NCBI GenBank assembly: GCA_039933215.1
Contig: JBDTOO010000008.1
Span: forward strand, 12,663-76,662
Length of the DNA stretch: 64,000 nt
DNA from: JALYUA01 sp039933215
GTDB lineage: Bacteria > Acidobacteriota > Thermoanaerobaculia > UBA5066 > Gp7-AA6
Direction: 5' to 3'
Shown: in pieces, positions 40,861 through 50,500 of the stretch
How the letters are laid out: every line of letters starts with the position of its first letter
Position numbering within the stretch: the first letter of the stretch is position 1
The notes under the pieces: model-generated
What the model was told of the DNA's origin: nothing
Databases searched by the model: none
The model's input: only the letters and a program-made list of their open reading frames with translations
Program-made: the position numbers and the translations under genes

Positions 40861-41736
40861 ATGTGGTTCAAAAAGGACAAGGCTCCCAAGGAGCCCCGCG
40901 AGGGCCGGCCGAGCAAGGTTCCGGAAGGCCTCTGGGTCAAGTGCGAGAACTGCCGGCAGATCCTCTACAACAAGGAGCTCGTCCGCAACTTCAAGATCTG
41001 CCCCAAATGCGGGTACCACTTCCGGCTCTCGGCCCCCGAGAGGCTCCGCATGCTGTTCGACGGCGAGCACTACGAGGAGCTCGAGGGGGAGCTTCGGTCC
41101 GTCGATCCGCTCCGCTTTCGGGACACGAAGCGCTACCGCGACCGGCTGAAGCAGTACGAAGAGAGCGTCGGGACGTCTGACGCCATCGTCATCGGAAGCG
41201 GCACGATGGGAGGGATCCCCGTCATCGTGGGCGCCATGGAGTTCTTCTTTCTTGGGGGATCGATGGGATCCGTCGTCGGCGAGAAGGTCGCCCGCGCGGC
41301 GGAGCGGGCCCTGAGGGATCGCAAGCCTCTCCTGATCGTCTCGACGTCGGGCGGGGCCCGCATGCAGGAGGGGATCCTCTCGCTGATGCAGATGGCGAAG
41401 ATCGCCGCGGCGCTCGCGCGCCTGTCGGAAGCGCGCATACCGTTCATCTCGATCATGACCGATCCGACGACCGGCGGAGTCACGGCGTCCTTCGCGATGC
41501 TCGGCGACCTGAACGTCGCCGAGCCGAACGCGCTCATCGGTTTCGCGGGGCCGCGCGTGATCGAGCAGACCATCCGCCAGACGCTCCCCGAGGGCTTCCA
41601 GCGCAGCGAGTTCCTGCTCGAGCATGGGATGCTCGACTTTCTCGTCGATCGGACGGAGATGAAGGACACGCTCGTCCGCTGCCTGAAGCTGCTCTGGGAC
41701 CATGAGACGGAGGGCCGCCGCCAGGAAGCCGGGTGA
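40861..41736 (+). CDS. accD: acetyl-CoA carboxylase carboxyltransferase subunit beta
   Basis: 291 residues. The N-terminal zinc ribbon has C28, C31, C47 and C50 (CENC and CPKC). The crotonase core shows LIVSTSGGARMQEGILSLMQ, DPTTGGVTASFAMLGD and FAGPRVIEQTIRQTLPEGFQ. It carries out the transcarboxylase step of malonyl-CoA synthesis with AccA, not found here. TAGGAT lies 12 nt before the ATG without a Shine-Dalgarno. It is followed by folC, a common pairing. Confidence 0.98.
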   Translation: MWFKKDKAPKEPREGRPSKVPEGLWVKCENCRQILYNKELVRNFKICPKCGYHFRLSAPERLRMLFDGEHYEELEGELRSVDPLRFRDTKRYRDRLKQYEESVGTSDAIVIGSGTMGGIPVIVGAMEFFFLGGSMGSVVGEKVARAAERALRDRKPLLIVSTSGGARMQEGILSLMQMAKIAAALARLSEARIPFISIMTDPTTGGVTASFAMLGDLNVAEPNALIGFAGPRVIEQTIRQTLPEGFQRSEFLLEHGMLDFLVDRTEMKDTLVRCLKLLWDHETEGRRQEAG

Positions 41737-41805
41737 GAGGCGCCCTTTTCCGGCCGCCGCACGCGGTCGGACCTTCCCTCTGAGCGGCGGATCGACGCGG
41801 CCCCG

Positions 41806-43119
41806 ATGAATTTCGCATCCCTCGCCCGTCTCGAGTCGCTCTCCGTTCGCGGGATGCGGCTGGGTCTCGAGGCGATCGACGCCCTCTGCGAGCGGCTGGG
41901 CCGCCCCGAACGGTCGTTTCCATCCGTCCTCGTCGGCGGGACGAACGGGAAGGGCTCGACCGCCGCCACGCTCTCCGCCATCGCCCTTGCGTGCGGGCGG
42001 AGGACGGGCCTCTACACGTCGCCCCACCTGATCGCGGCCACCGAGCGCGTGCGGGTCGGCGCGGAGGACGCGCCGGTCGAGGCGCTGGACGGCGCGCTCG
42101 CGAAGGCGTTCGCCGCCGCGGGCCGCGCACCCGAAATCCCTCTCACCTACTTCGAGGCGATCACCGCCGCGGCGTTTCTCCTCTTCCGCGATGCCCGCGT
42201 CGAGCTCGGGATCCTGGAAGTCGGTCTCGGCGGACGCTTCGACGCGACGAACGTCGCTCCCGCCGCACTCTCGATCGTGACGTCGATCGGCCTCGACCAC
42301 ATGGCAGAGCTCGGCCCGACGCGCGAGGCGATCGCGCGGGAGAAGGCGGGGATCTTCCGGCGCGGCCGGCCGGCTCTGGTGTCCGCGGACGACCCGCTCG
42401 CGCTCGGCGCCCTGGGCGACGCGGCGGCGGCGGCGGGCGCGGAGCTCCACGACGCCGCGCGAGAGATTTCGGTCCGCCGCATCTCGACGGGACTGCGGGG
42501 GACTTCCTTCGAAATCGCGACGCCGCGCATGGAAGCTTCGCTCGAGACGCCGCTCGCGGGCGCGCACCAGGCCTGGAACGCCGCTCTCGCGATCCGCGGC
42601 GCGGAGCTCATTCCCGGCGCGCTCGGCCCTCTCTCGGCGGAGACGGCCGCGCGCGCTCTGTCCGCGGTGCGATGGCCGGGGCGCCTCGAGCGCCTCGCGC
42701 TGCCGGGCGGGCGCGGCGTGCTGCTCGACGGTTGCCACAACCCGGACGGCGCGCACGCTCTCGCCGGGTTCCTCGACGACGCGGGCCTGGCGGGTCTCTG
42801 TCCTCTCGTGTTCGGAGCCATGGCGGACAAGGACGTCGAGGGGATCGCGGCTCCGCTCTTCCCGAAGGTCTCCGAAGTCGTCCTCGTCGCGGCGGCTCCG
42901 CCGCGCGGCGCGAGCCCCGAGGAGCTCCTCCGCCGGACGGCCGCGTTCGCGCGGAAAGCGCGGACGGCGCCGGACGCGCGCGCGGCCCTGGCCCGGCTCG
43001 CGGCCGAGCCGGAGGGCCCGACGGGCGCGCCTATAATCGTCGCGGGTTCGCTCTATCTCGTCGGCGAGGCGCGCGCCGCGATCCTTGCCGGCGGGACGGA
43101 CGGGGAAGGACGCCCCTGA
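41806..43119 (+). CDS. folC: bifunctional folylpolyglutamate/dihydrofolate synthase
   Basis: 437 residues of the Mur-ligase fold. FPSVLVGGTNGKGSTAATLS is the P-loop, followed by GLYTSPHLIAATERVRVG, ELGILEVGLGGRFDATNVAP, AREKAGIFRRGRPAL and LDGCHNPDGAHAL. Adds glutamate to folates, probably also to dihydropteroate. The stop TGA is embedded in the CTGA that may start dgt. ATG 41806. Confidence 0.96.
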   Translation: MNFASLARLESLSVRGMRLGLEAIDALCERLGRPERSFPSVLVGGTNGKGSTAATLSAIALACGRRTGLYTSPHLIAATERVRVGAEDAPVEALDGALAKAFAAAGRAPEIPLTYFEAITAAAFLLFRDARVELGILEVGLGGRFDATNVAPAALSIVTSIGLDHMAELGPTREAIAREKAGIFRRGRPALVSADDPLALGALGDAAAAAGAELHDAAREISVRRISTGLRGTSFEIATPRMEASLETPLAGAHQAWNAALAIRGAELIPGALGPLSAETAARALSAVRWPGRLERLALPGGRGVLLDGCHNPDGAHALAGFLDDAGLAGLCPLVFGAMADKDVEGIAAPLFPKVSEVVLVAAAPPRGASPEELLRRTAAFARKARTAPDARAALARLAAEPEGPTGAPIIVAGSLYLVGEARAAILAGGTDGEGRP

Positions 43120-44390
43120 AAACGACGACCGCTCCCTTCACGAAAGAGGATTTCGAGCGCTTCGAGGAAGAGCGCCTGCCTCCCTACGCCGCGCGGAGCG
43201 CCCGCGCGACCCGCCCGCGCGGACCCGTGCGCGCCATGGAGGGAGACCTTCGGACGGAGTACGCGCGGGACCGCGACCGCATCGTCCACTCCCGCGCCTT
43301 CCGGCGGCTGAAGCACAAGACGCAGGTCTTCATTCCCTACGAAGGCGACCACTTCCGCACGCGGCTGACCCACACGATCGAGGTGTCCCAGATCGCGCGC
43401 AGCGCCGCGCGGGCGCTCGGGCTGAACGAGGACCTCGCGGAGGCCATCTCCCTCGGCCACGACCTCGGCCACACGCCGTTCGGGCACTCGGGGGAGCGCG
43501 TCCTGGACCGGCTCCTCCGCGACAGCCATCCGGAGGCCGGAGGCTTCAAGCACAACTACCAGGGCGTCCGCGTCGTCGACCGTCTCGAGAAGCGGTACGA
43601 GGAGCCCGGCTTGAACCTCACGAACGACGTACGGGAAGGCATCCTGAAACACACGGCCTGGAAGTCGGACTTTCCGTTTCCCCTGGAGTTTCGCGACGGC
43701 CTGCGGTTCGGCTCCGGCGGAACTCTCGAGGCCCAGCTCGTCAACTGGTCCGACGAGATCGCCCAGCAGACGCACGATCTCGAGGACGGTCTCCCGCTGA
43801 CGGAGGAGGACGCCATCGAGGCGCTCGAGATCTGCCACGCGGTCCGCGAGGCGAGGCCCGCCGGGCCGGACCCCGCCTCGCGCCGTGCCGCGCTCATTCG
43901 CGGCCTGATCGCGGTGCTGACGGCGGATCTCGTCGCCGGTTCGAGAGCCCGGATCGAGCGATGGATCGACGCGGAGGGCATCGCGGGCTCGGACGACTTC
44001 TTCGCCCGGCGCGAGCGGCTTCCGGGCGACCTCGTCACCTTCACCGAGACGGGCAAGAGGTACTACCGCGAGCTCAAGGACTTCGTCTACCGCCACGTGA
44101 TCCATTCGTTTCCCGTGTCCCGGCACGACGGCCATGCCCGGCGCGTCGTCGCCGGGGTGTTCGTCGCGTACCGCGAGAATCCCCGCCTGCTGCCCGATTC
44201 CGTGCTGGCCAGCCTGAGCGAGGACCTCGGCGTCCCGTTTCTGCGGGAGGTCGCGCTGAAGGACGTGGAACGGGAGGTCGAACAGCGATACCGTCCGCGT
44301 CCGGAGTTCTATCGCGCCCTGGCCGACCACATCGCGGGGATGACGGACAGCTACTGCAACAGCGAGTATCGGGAGCTCGTCACGGGGTGA
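43116..44390 (+). CDS. dgt: dGTPase-like dNTP triphosphohydrolase, probable CTG start
   Basis: 424 residues, HD superfamily. The metal site is LTHTIEV (H86), HDLGHTPFGHSG (H115-D116, H119, H124) and NWSDEIA. It removes triphosphate from dNTPs. The conserved N-terminus, FERFEEERLPPYAARSARA, lies before any ATG, GTG or TTG in this frame; the first is GTG 43227 inside the conserved RTEYARDRDRIVHSRAFRRL context. The best start is CTG 43116, forming CTGA with the folC stop, with AAGGA 5 nt upstream. Confidence 0.9.
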   Translation: MKTTTAPFTKEDFERFEEERLPPYAARSARATRPRGPVRAMEGDLRTEYARDRDRIVHSRAFRRLKHKTQVFIPYEGDHFRTRLTHTIEVSQIARSAARALGLNEDLAEAISLGHDLGHTPFGHSGERVLDRLLRDSHPEAGGFKHNYQGVRVVDRLEKRYEEPGLNLTNDVREGILKHTAWKSDFPFPLEFRDGLRFGSGGTLEAQLVNWSDEIAQQTHDLEDGLPLTEEDAIEALEICHAVREARPAGPDPASRRAALIRGLIAVLTADLVAGSRARIERWIDAEGIAGSDDFFARRERLPGDLVTFTETGKRYYRELKDFVYRHVIHSFPVSRHDGHARRVVAGVFVAYRENPRLLPDSVLASLSEDLGVPFLREVALKDVEREVEQRYRPRPEFYRALADHIAGMTDSYCNSEYRELVTG

Positions 44391-44439
44391 CGGATTGCGC
44401 CGACGGCGGACGGGCGAAAATGAGATCTGAGGAGATGCG

Positions 44440-45717
44440 ATGAGCCAGAAGACGACCGAGGCCTCGACCGGCATGGCGTTTCTCGAGCGGGACCTTTCCG
44501 CCGCCGATCCGGAGGTCGCGGGCTGGATCGCGGCGGAGGAGCGGCGCCAGAACGAAGGCATCGAGCTGATCGCCTCCGAGAACTGGGTCTCGAAAGCCGT
44601 CCGCGAAGCCCAGGGCTCGGTACTCACGAACAAGTACGCTGAGGGATACCCCGGAAAACGGTACTACGGCGGTTGCGAGTTCATCGACCGGATCGAGACG
44701 CTCGCCATCGAACGGGCGAAGGCGCTCTTCCATGCCGACCACGCCAACGTGCAGCCGCACTCCGGGTCCCAGGCGAACATGTCGGTCTACCTCACCGCGC
44801 TGAAATCGGGCGACACGATCCTCGGCATGGACCTGTCCCACGGCGGGCATCTCACGCACGGCCACCCGCTCTCCTTCTCGGGGCTCGAGTACAAGGTGGT
44901 GGCCTACGGCGTGCGGCGCGAGGACGAGCGCATCGACGAGGACCGGCTCGCCGAGCTCGCCCGTGAGCATCGGCCGAAGCTCATCATCGCCGGGGCGTCC
45001 GCGTACGCGCGGGTGATCGATTTCCGCCGCTTCGGGGAGATCGCGGACGAGATCGGCGCGGAGCTGATGGTCGACATCGCCCACATCGCCGGTCTGGTGA
45101 TCGCCGGCCTCCATCCCTCGCCGGTCCCGCACGCCGCCTTCGTGACGAGCACGACCCACAAGACGCTGCGGGGGCCGCGCGGCGGCCTGATTCTCTGCCG
45201 GGCGGCGCGGGCGAAGGATCTGGACCGGCGGGTGTTCCCGGGCGTACAGGGCGGCCCGCTCGAGCACGTCATCGCGGCAAAGGCCGTGGCGTTCGCCGAG
45301 GCGGCCACACCCGAGTTCATCGACTACCAGCGGCGGATCGTCGAGAACGCGAAGGCGCTCGCGGCAACCCTCTCGGGCCGCGGATTTCGTCTGGTCTCGG
45401 GGGGCACGGACAACCACCTCGTCCTGGTGGACGTCGGCTCCCGCGGCCTCTCGGGCAAGGACGCGGAAAAGATGCTCGAGAAAGTCGGTCTGACCGTCAA
45501 CAAGAACACGATCCCCTTCGACACGCGCCCTCCCGCCGTCGCCTCGGGTATCCGGATCGGAACTCCGGCCGTGACGACCCGCGGCATGGGAACGGCGGAG
45601 ATGGAAGTCATCGGCGGCGCGATCGCGACGATCCTCGAAGCCCCCGGCGACGCCTCCGCGGAGGCTTCGGTCCGGCGCGAGGTGGCCGAGCTCTGCGCCG
45701 GATTTCCCCTCCGGTAA
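44440..45717 (+). CDS. glyA: serine hydroxymethyltransferase
   Basis: 425 residues, PLP enzyme interconverting serine and glycine with tetrahydrofolate. RQNEGIELIASENWVSKAV, TNKYAEGYPGKRYYGG, the PLP Lys in TSTTHKTLRGPRGG (K241), and DNHLVLVDV are present. The Shine-Dalgarno is GAGGAG. It follows dgt and folC, so three folate or nucleotide genes are grouped. Confidence 0.98.
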   Translation: MSQKTTEASTGMAFLERDLSAADPEVAGWIAAEERRQNEGIELIASENWVSKAVREAQGSVLTNKYAEGYPGKRYYGGCEFIDRIETLAIERAKALFHADHANVQPHSGSQANMSVYLTALKSGDTILGMDLSHGGHLTHGHPLSFSGLEYKVVAYGVRREDERIDEDRLAELAREHRPKLIIAGASAYARVIDFRRFGEIADEIGAELMVDIAHIAGLVIAGLHPSPVPHAAFVTSTTHKTLRGPRGGLILCRAARAKDLDRRVFPGVQGGPLEHVIAAKAVAFAEAATPEFIDYQRRIVENAKALAATLSGRGFRLVSGGTDNHLVLVDVGSRGLSGKDAEKMLEKVGLTVNKNTIPFDTRPPAVASGIRIGTPAVTTRGMGTAEMEVIGGAIATILEAPGDASAEASVRREVAELCAGFPLR

Positions 45718-45733
45718 GCCGGGGAGGAGGATC

Positions 45734-46186
45734 ATTCCGGAGGAGGTCTCGAGAGGCTGGCGCGGGCGGATCGCTGCCGCGGCGATCGCCGCCGCGCTCC
45801 TTGTCCTGATCCTGCTCGCGCGGAACCCCCTCCCGGAGCTCCGGCGGCGCGCGGGATTCCTGCGGGCGACCGCGAGCCTCGAGCCCGCGCGCCGGCGCCT
45901 CGCCGGCTCTTCGGCGGCCTTCGACCGCCCCCTGTTCGTTTTCCTGGAATCCGTCCGGCGGACTCTTCCTTCCTCCGCGCAGGGCGTCGGCCTCTATATG
46001 GCGAACGCTTCCGAGCCCGCTCTCCACGTCGCCGCATACGAGCTCGCGCCGAATCCGGTCCGGCTCGCGCCGGCTCCGCTTCCGTCCGGCTGGATCGCCG
46101 CCGTGTACGGAACCCCTCCCGACGGCTGGACGGTCGTGCGCACTCTGCCGGGCGGGGTCCTCGCCCTTCCTCCGGGGGCGCGATGA
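45734..46186 (+). CDS. single-pass membrane protein, probable ATT start
   Basis: 150 residues in a frame without any ATG, GTG or TTG near its beginning; the first is ATG 45998, which removes the membrane helix. An ATT at 45734, with GGGGAGG 6 nt upstream, would start MPEEVSRGWRGRIAAAAIAA with ALLVLILLARNPLPELRRRA as the helix end. The C-terminal domain (about 80-150), with YELAPNPVRLAPAPLPSGWI and DGWTVVRTLPGG, is not recognised. The stop overlaps the next gene's ATG (ATGA), so it is probably in the glucan synthase operon. Confidence 0.7.
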   Translation: MPEEVSRGWRGRIAAAAIAAALLVLILLARNPLPELRRRAGFLRATASLEPARRRLAGSSAAFDRPLFVFLESVRRTLPSSAQGVGLYMANASEPALHVAAYELAPNPVRLAPAPLPSGWIAAVYGTPPDGWTVVRTLPGGVLALPPGAR

Positions 46187-47568
46187 GCGGACTGCCGGCG
46201 TCGCTCGCCGCCGTGCTGGCCGTCCTCCTCGTCCTCGCCGCCGCCGGCGCCGCGGCGGCCCGCGCCCTCTTCCCGTCCGGCCGACGCTTCGCGGCCGAGA
46301 GGGCCGGCTGGAGCCTGGCCGCCGGGCTCGCGGGGGCGGCGCTCGTCGAAGGAGCGTGCCTCACCGGCGGAGCGGCGCCCTCCCGGTGGATCGTTCTCGG
46401 CGGAGTCGTGCTCCTCGCGGCGCTCGGGATCGCGCGTCCGGTTCCCTCCGCTCCAGGCTTCGACCCGCGCACGACGCCTCCGGCCGGCGTCTCGCGCTTC
46501 GCCGCGGCCTGGCTCCCCGCGGCCGGCGCTCTTGTCGGAATCGGAGTCGCTCTCTACGCCCTGCGGGCCCTGACCGAGCCGATGTGGGCGAACGACTACC
46601 TGGCGATCTGGGGGCTCAAGGGCCGGACGCTCTTCGCGTCGGGCGCGTATCCCGCCTGGCTCCGCGATCCCGCGGTCTCGCGCTTCTCCCATCCGGAATA
46701 TCCGCTCGGGCTTCCTCTCCTCTACGCCGCCGTCGCGACGCTGCTCGGCCGCTGGGACGACCACGCGGGTGCGCTCCTCTTTCCCGCGATCCAGTGCGGC
46801 ACGCTCCTCGTCCTCGCCGGCTGGCTCCGGCGGCGCGGCGCCTCGCGGGAGATCGCCTGGTCGGCCGCCGCAATACTCGCGCTCTTCGAGCCCCTGTATT
46901 CGGGGTTCCTGACGGGAATGGCAGACGTGCCGCTCTCGGCGGCCCTCCTTCTCTTCGGCACGGCGCTCTCCGACGCCGTCGACGACGCGGACGCGGGTGC
47001 CATCCGCCGCCTCGCCGCGGCGTCCGTCTTCGCGGGAGCTCTCAAGAACGAGGGCCTGTTCCTCGCCGCGGCGGGCGCGATCCTCGCTTTCGCGGCGGAG
47101 CCTTCCCGCGGCCGGCGTGTCCGGATCGGGGCGGCGGCGTTCGTCCCGGCGCTCGCCGTGGCCGGGTGGCACCGGGCGGCGCTCGGCCCCGCCACCCTGG
47201 GCGATTTCGACTTCGGCCTGCTCGCGCCCGCGAGGTGGGGAGAGCTGGCAGCGCGCCTCTTCGAGGCGATCGGCGCGGCCGCGACCCTCGCGGCCCCGGC
47301 GTGGCCGATTCTCCTCTGCGCCGCCGTTCTCCTCGGGGCGGGGCGCCGCCGGCCGGATTCTCTCCGGCTGCTCGGGCTGGTCGCGGCCGCTGCCGCCGCG
47401 TACGTCCTTCTCCCTGCGTTCGCGGTTCGAGGACCGCTCTGGCTCGCGTCGACCACGCTGCCGCGGACGACGGGGGCGCTGGCGCCTCTCGCCGCGGCGG
47501 CGATCGCGCTGCGCTGGAGCGGTGAGACGCGGTCCAATTTCCCGGCGGGGAATAATGAGGGGACATGA
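46183..47568 (+). CDS. polytopic membrane protein, GT-C-like
   Basis: 461 residues with about ten membrane helices. A loop reads MWANDYLAIWGLKGRTLFAS then SRFSHPEYPLGLPLLYAAVA, a pattern seen in GT-C (ArnT/PMT-like) glycosyltransferase superfamily proteins, with FLTGMADVPLSAALLLFGTA and VFAGALKNEGLFLAAAGAIL later. Lipid-linked sugar transfer in the membrane is the likely role, by analogy only. ATGA overlaps on both sides; it sits directly before the cyclic glucan synthase gene. Confidence 0.75.
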   Translation: MSGLPASLAAVLAVLLVLAAAGAAAARALFPSGRRFAAERAGWSLAAGLAGAALVEGACLTGGAAPSRWIVLGGVVLLAALGIARPVPSAPGFDPRTTPPAGVSRFAAAWLPAAGALVGIGVALYALRALTEPMWANDYLAIWGLKGRTLFASGAYPAWLRDPAVSRFSHPEYPLGLPLLYAAVATLLGRWDDHAGALLFPAIQCGTLLVLAGWLRRRGASREIAWSAAAILALFEPLYSGFLTGMADVPLSAALLLFGTALSDAVDDADAGAIRRLAAASVFAGALKNEGLFLAAAGAILAFAAEPSRGRRVRIGAAAFVPALAVAGWHRAALGPATLGDFDFGLLAPARWGELAARLFEAIGAAATLAAPAWPILLCAAVLLGAGRRRPDSLRLLGLVAAAAAAYVLLPAFAVRGPLWLASTTLPRTTGALAPLAAAAIALRWSGETRSNFPAGNNEGT

Positions 47569-50500
47569 AGCCCGTCCCCGCCTCGCTCGTGAAGATGGAT
47601 GCCCCCATCCGCGGCGAGATCTTTTCGACGGAGCGGCTGGAGGAATTCGCCGCCGTCCTCGCGAAGGAACACACGGTCCACGCCGACCGCCGGACGGGCC
47701 GCAAGCTCCTGCCCCGTCTCTCCGAGAACGGGCGCGTCCTCCTCGAGGGTTACCGAACCATCGCGGGCGCGGTCCGCGACGCGAGCGCGATCTCGCCCGC
47801 CGCGGAATGGCTCGTCGACAACTTCCACATCGTGGAGGACCAGCTCCGCGAGATTCGTGAGGATCTTCCGCCCGGCTTCTACCGGGAGCTTCCGAAACTC
47901 TCGACCGGCGCGCTCGAGGGATATCCCAGGGTCTTTGCCATCGCCTGGGCCTTCATCGAGCACACCGACAGCCGGTTCGAGCCGGAGGCCCTCCGCCGCT
48001 TCGTCCGCGCCTACCAGGCCGTCGAGCCGCTGCGGATCGGGGAGCTCTGGGCCATCGCGATCTCCCTGCGCCTGGTCCTGGTCGAAAACCTCCGGCGGCT
48101 CGTCGAGAAGGTCGCGGAGCGGCGCGTGGCGCGCGGCGAGGCGGACCGCATCGCCGATCAGGTCCTGGGATCCGGCGGGCGGGAAGCTCCGGGCGCCGCC
48201 GAGGCGCTCCGGGAGCTCGGCAGCTACCGGCTGACGCGCCCCTTCGTCGTGCAGCTCGCGCAGCGGCTGCGTGAGCAGGATCCCGTCACGACGCCCGCGC
48301 TCGCGTGGCTGAACACCCGGCTCGCCGAGCGGGGGGAGGACCCCGAGGAGCTCGTCCGGCTCGAGCACCATCAGCAGGTCGCCACGCACGGGACCGTCCG
48401 CAACGTGATCTCGAGCATGCGGCTGCTCTCGGAGTTCGACTGGAACGACTTCTTCGAGAGCGTCAGCCTGGTCGAGGAGGCCCTTCGGGACGGGACCCGC
48501 GTCGCCGAGATGGACTTCGCGACGCGGGACCGGTACCGGCACGCGGTCGAGGATTTGTCCCGCGGGTCGAAGCGATCCGAGTTCGAGGTGGCGCGGATGG
48601 CGGCGGAGGCCGCGCGGGAGGCCGACCGTTCGGGAAAAGCGCGGACGGCCGCCGACAGCCGTTTCGCCGATCCGGGCCACTACCTGATCGGCGGCGGCCG
48701 CGCCGCGTTCGAGAAGGCCGCCGGCTTCCGCCCGACCGTCGGGCAATGGTTCCGGCGTCTCTGGGTGCATCGCGCCACGGCGGCATACGTCGGGGCCATC
48801 GGGATCCTGACGGCGCTCGTTCTCTTCGTTCCCCTCTCCGCGGCGGCCTGGCTCGGCTCCCCGGCGCCGGTGCTGATCCTCCTCGCGCTTCTGGCGCTCG
48901 TCCCGGCTTCCGAGCTCGCGATCGGCGTTCTGAACCGCGAAGTCACAGGGATCCTGGGGCCGCGCCGCCTTCCCAAGCTCGAGCTGTCCGAGGGCATCCC
49001 GGAGTCCATGCGCACGCTCGTCGTCGTCCCGGCGCTTCTGACGACGGAGGCGGAAGCGCGCGAGCTCGTCGAGCGCCTGGAGGTGCACTTCCTCGGCAAC
49101 CCCGACGGGGACGTCCGCTTCGCGCTTCTCACCGACTGGGCGGACGCGGAACAGGAATCGCTTCCCGAGGACGAATCCCTGCTCGCCGAGGCCGTCAGCG
49201 GCATCGCCGCGCTGAACGAGGCGCACGGCCCGGCGCCCGGCGGCGGAGACCGCTTCCTCCTCTTCCATCGCCGGCGTGTCTGGAACGAGCAGGAGGGATG
49301 CTGGATCGGCTGGGAGCGCAAGCGCGGGAAGCTCCACGAGCTCAACAGGCTTCTGCGCGGCGCCGGCGACACGACGTTCGTGGGCGAGGCCGCGGCCGGA
49401 GGAACGCTCACTCCGCCTCAGGGCGTCGTCTACGTCATCACACTCGACGCCGACACGCGCCTGACGCGGGCCGGCGTCCGCGACCTGGTCGGAGCGATGG
49501 CGCATCCCCTGAACCGCCCGCGCGCCGATCCGTCCACGGGGCGGATCGTCGAGGGATACGCCGTGCTGCAGCCGCGCATCACGCCGACGCTCCCGGCGGC
49601 GGGCTCGGGGACCTTCTACCAGCAGATCTTCTCGGGCCGGCGGGGCATCGACCCCTACGCTTTCGCGGTGTCGGACGTCTACCAGGACCTCTTCGGCGAA
49701 GGAAGCTACACCGGTAAGGGCATCTATGACGTCGACGCGTTCGAAGCGGCGCTCGCGGGCCGCGTCCCGGAGAACGCGCTCCTGTCCCACGATCTCTTCG
49801 AGGGCCTCTTCGCGCGCGCGGGCCTCGTGTCGGACATCGAGCTGTTCGAGGGCTATCCTGGCCACTACGAGGTGTCCGCGTCGCGCCAGCACCGCTGGGC
49901 GCGCGGCGACTGGCAGCTCCTGCCCTGGCTCGGGACGCACATCCGCGACGCGTCCGGAAAGCGCATCCCGAGCCCCATTCCGGCGATCGGCCGCTGGAAG
50001 CTGCTCGACAACCTGCGCCGCTCGCTCGCCGCGCCCGCTTCCTTCGCGACGCTGGCCGCGTCCTGGCTCGTCCCGTCCGCGGCGCCCGCCGTATGGACCC
50101 TCTTCGTCGTCGGAACGTTCGCGCTTCCGGGCCTCTTCGGGTTCATGACCGAGCTGATTCCCCGTCGGCGGGGGATCGCGAAGAGGAGCTTCCTGCGGGG
50201 CCTGGGCGCGGACCTCACGCAGTCGCTGCTCCAGACGATGCTGCGACTCGTTCTCCTCGCGCACCAGGCCTGTCTCATGGCCGACGCGATCGAGAGGACG
50301 CTCGTGCGCCTCTACGTCACGCGCCGGAGCCTCCTCGAATGGGTCCCCGCCGCGCAGGCGCGCCGCTCGCTCGACCTCGAGATCGGCGGGTTCTATCGCC
50401 GGATGCGGGCGGCGGTGCTCCTCGCCGGGGCGACGGGGGCGCTCGTCGCGGTCCTGTCGCCGCGGTCGTGGCCGGAAGCGAGCCTCTTCGTCGCGGCCTG

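Noticed and set aside
43236..44390. ATG 43236 as the dgt start
   Set aside because: It would delete the conserved LPPYAARS and RTEYARDRDRI context, and the 4-nt CTGA overlap explains the N-terminus better.
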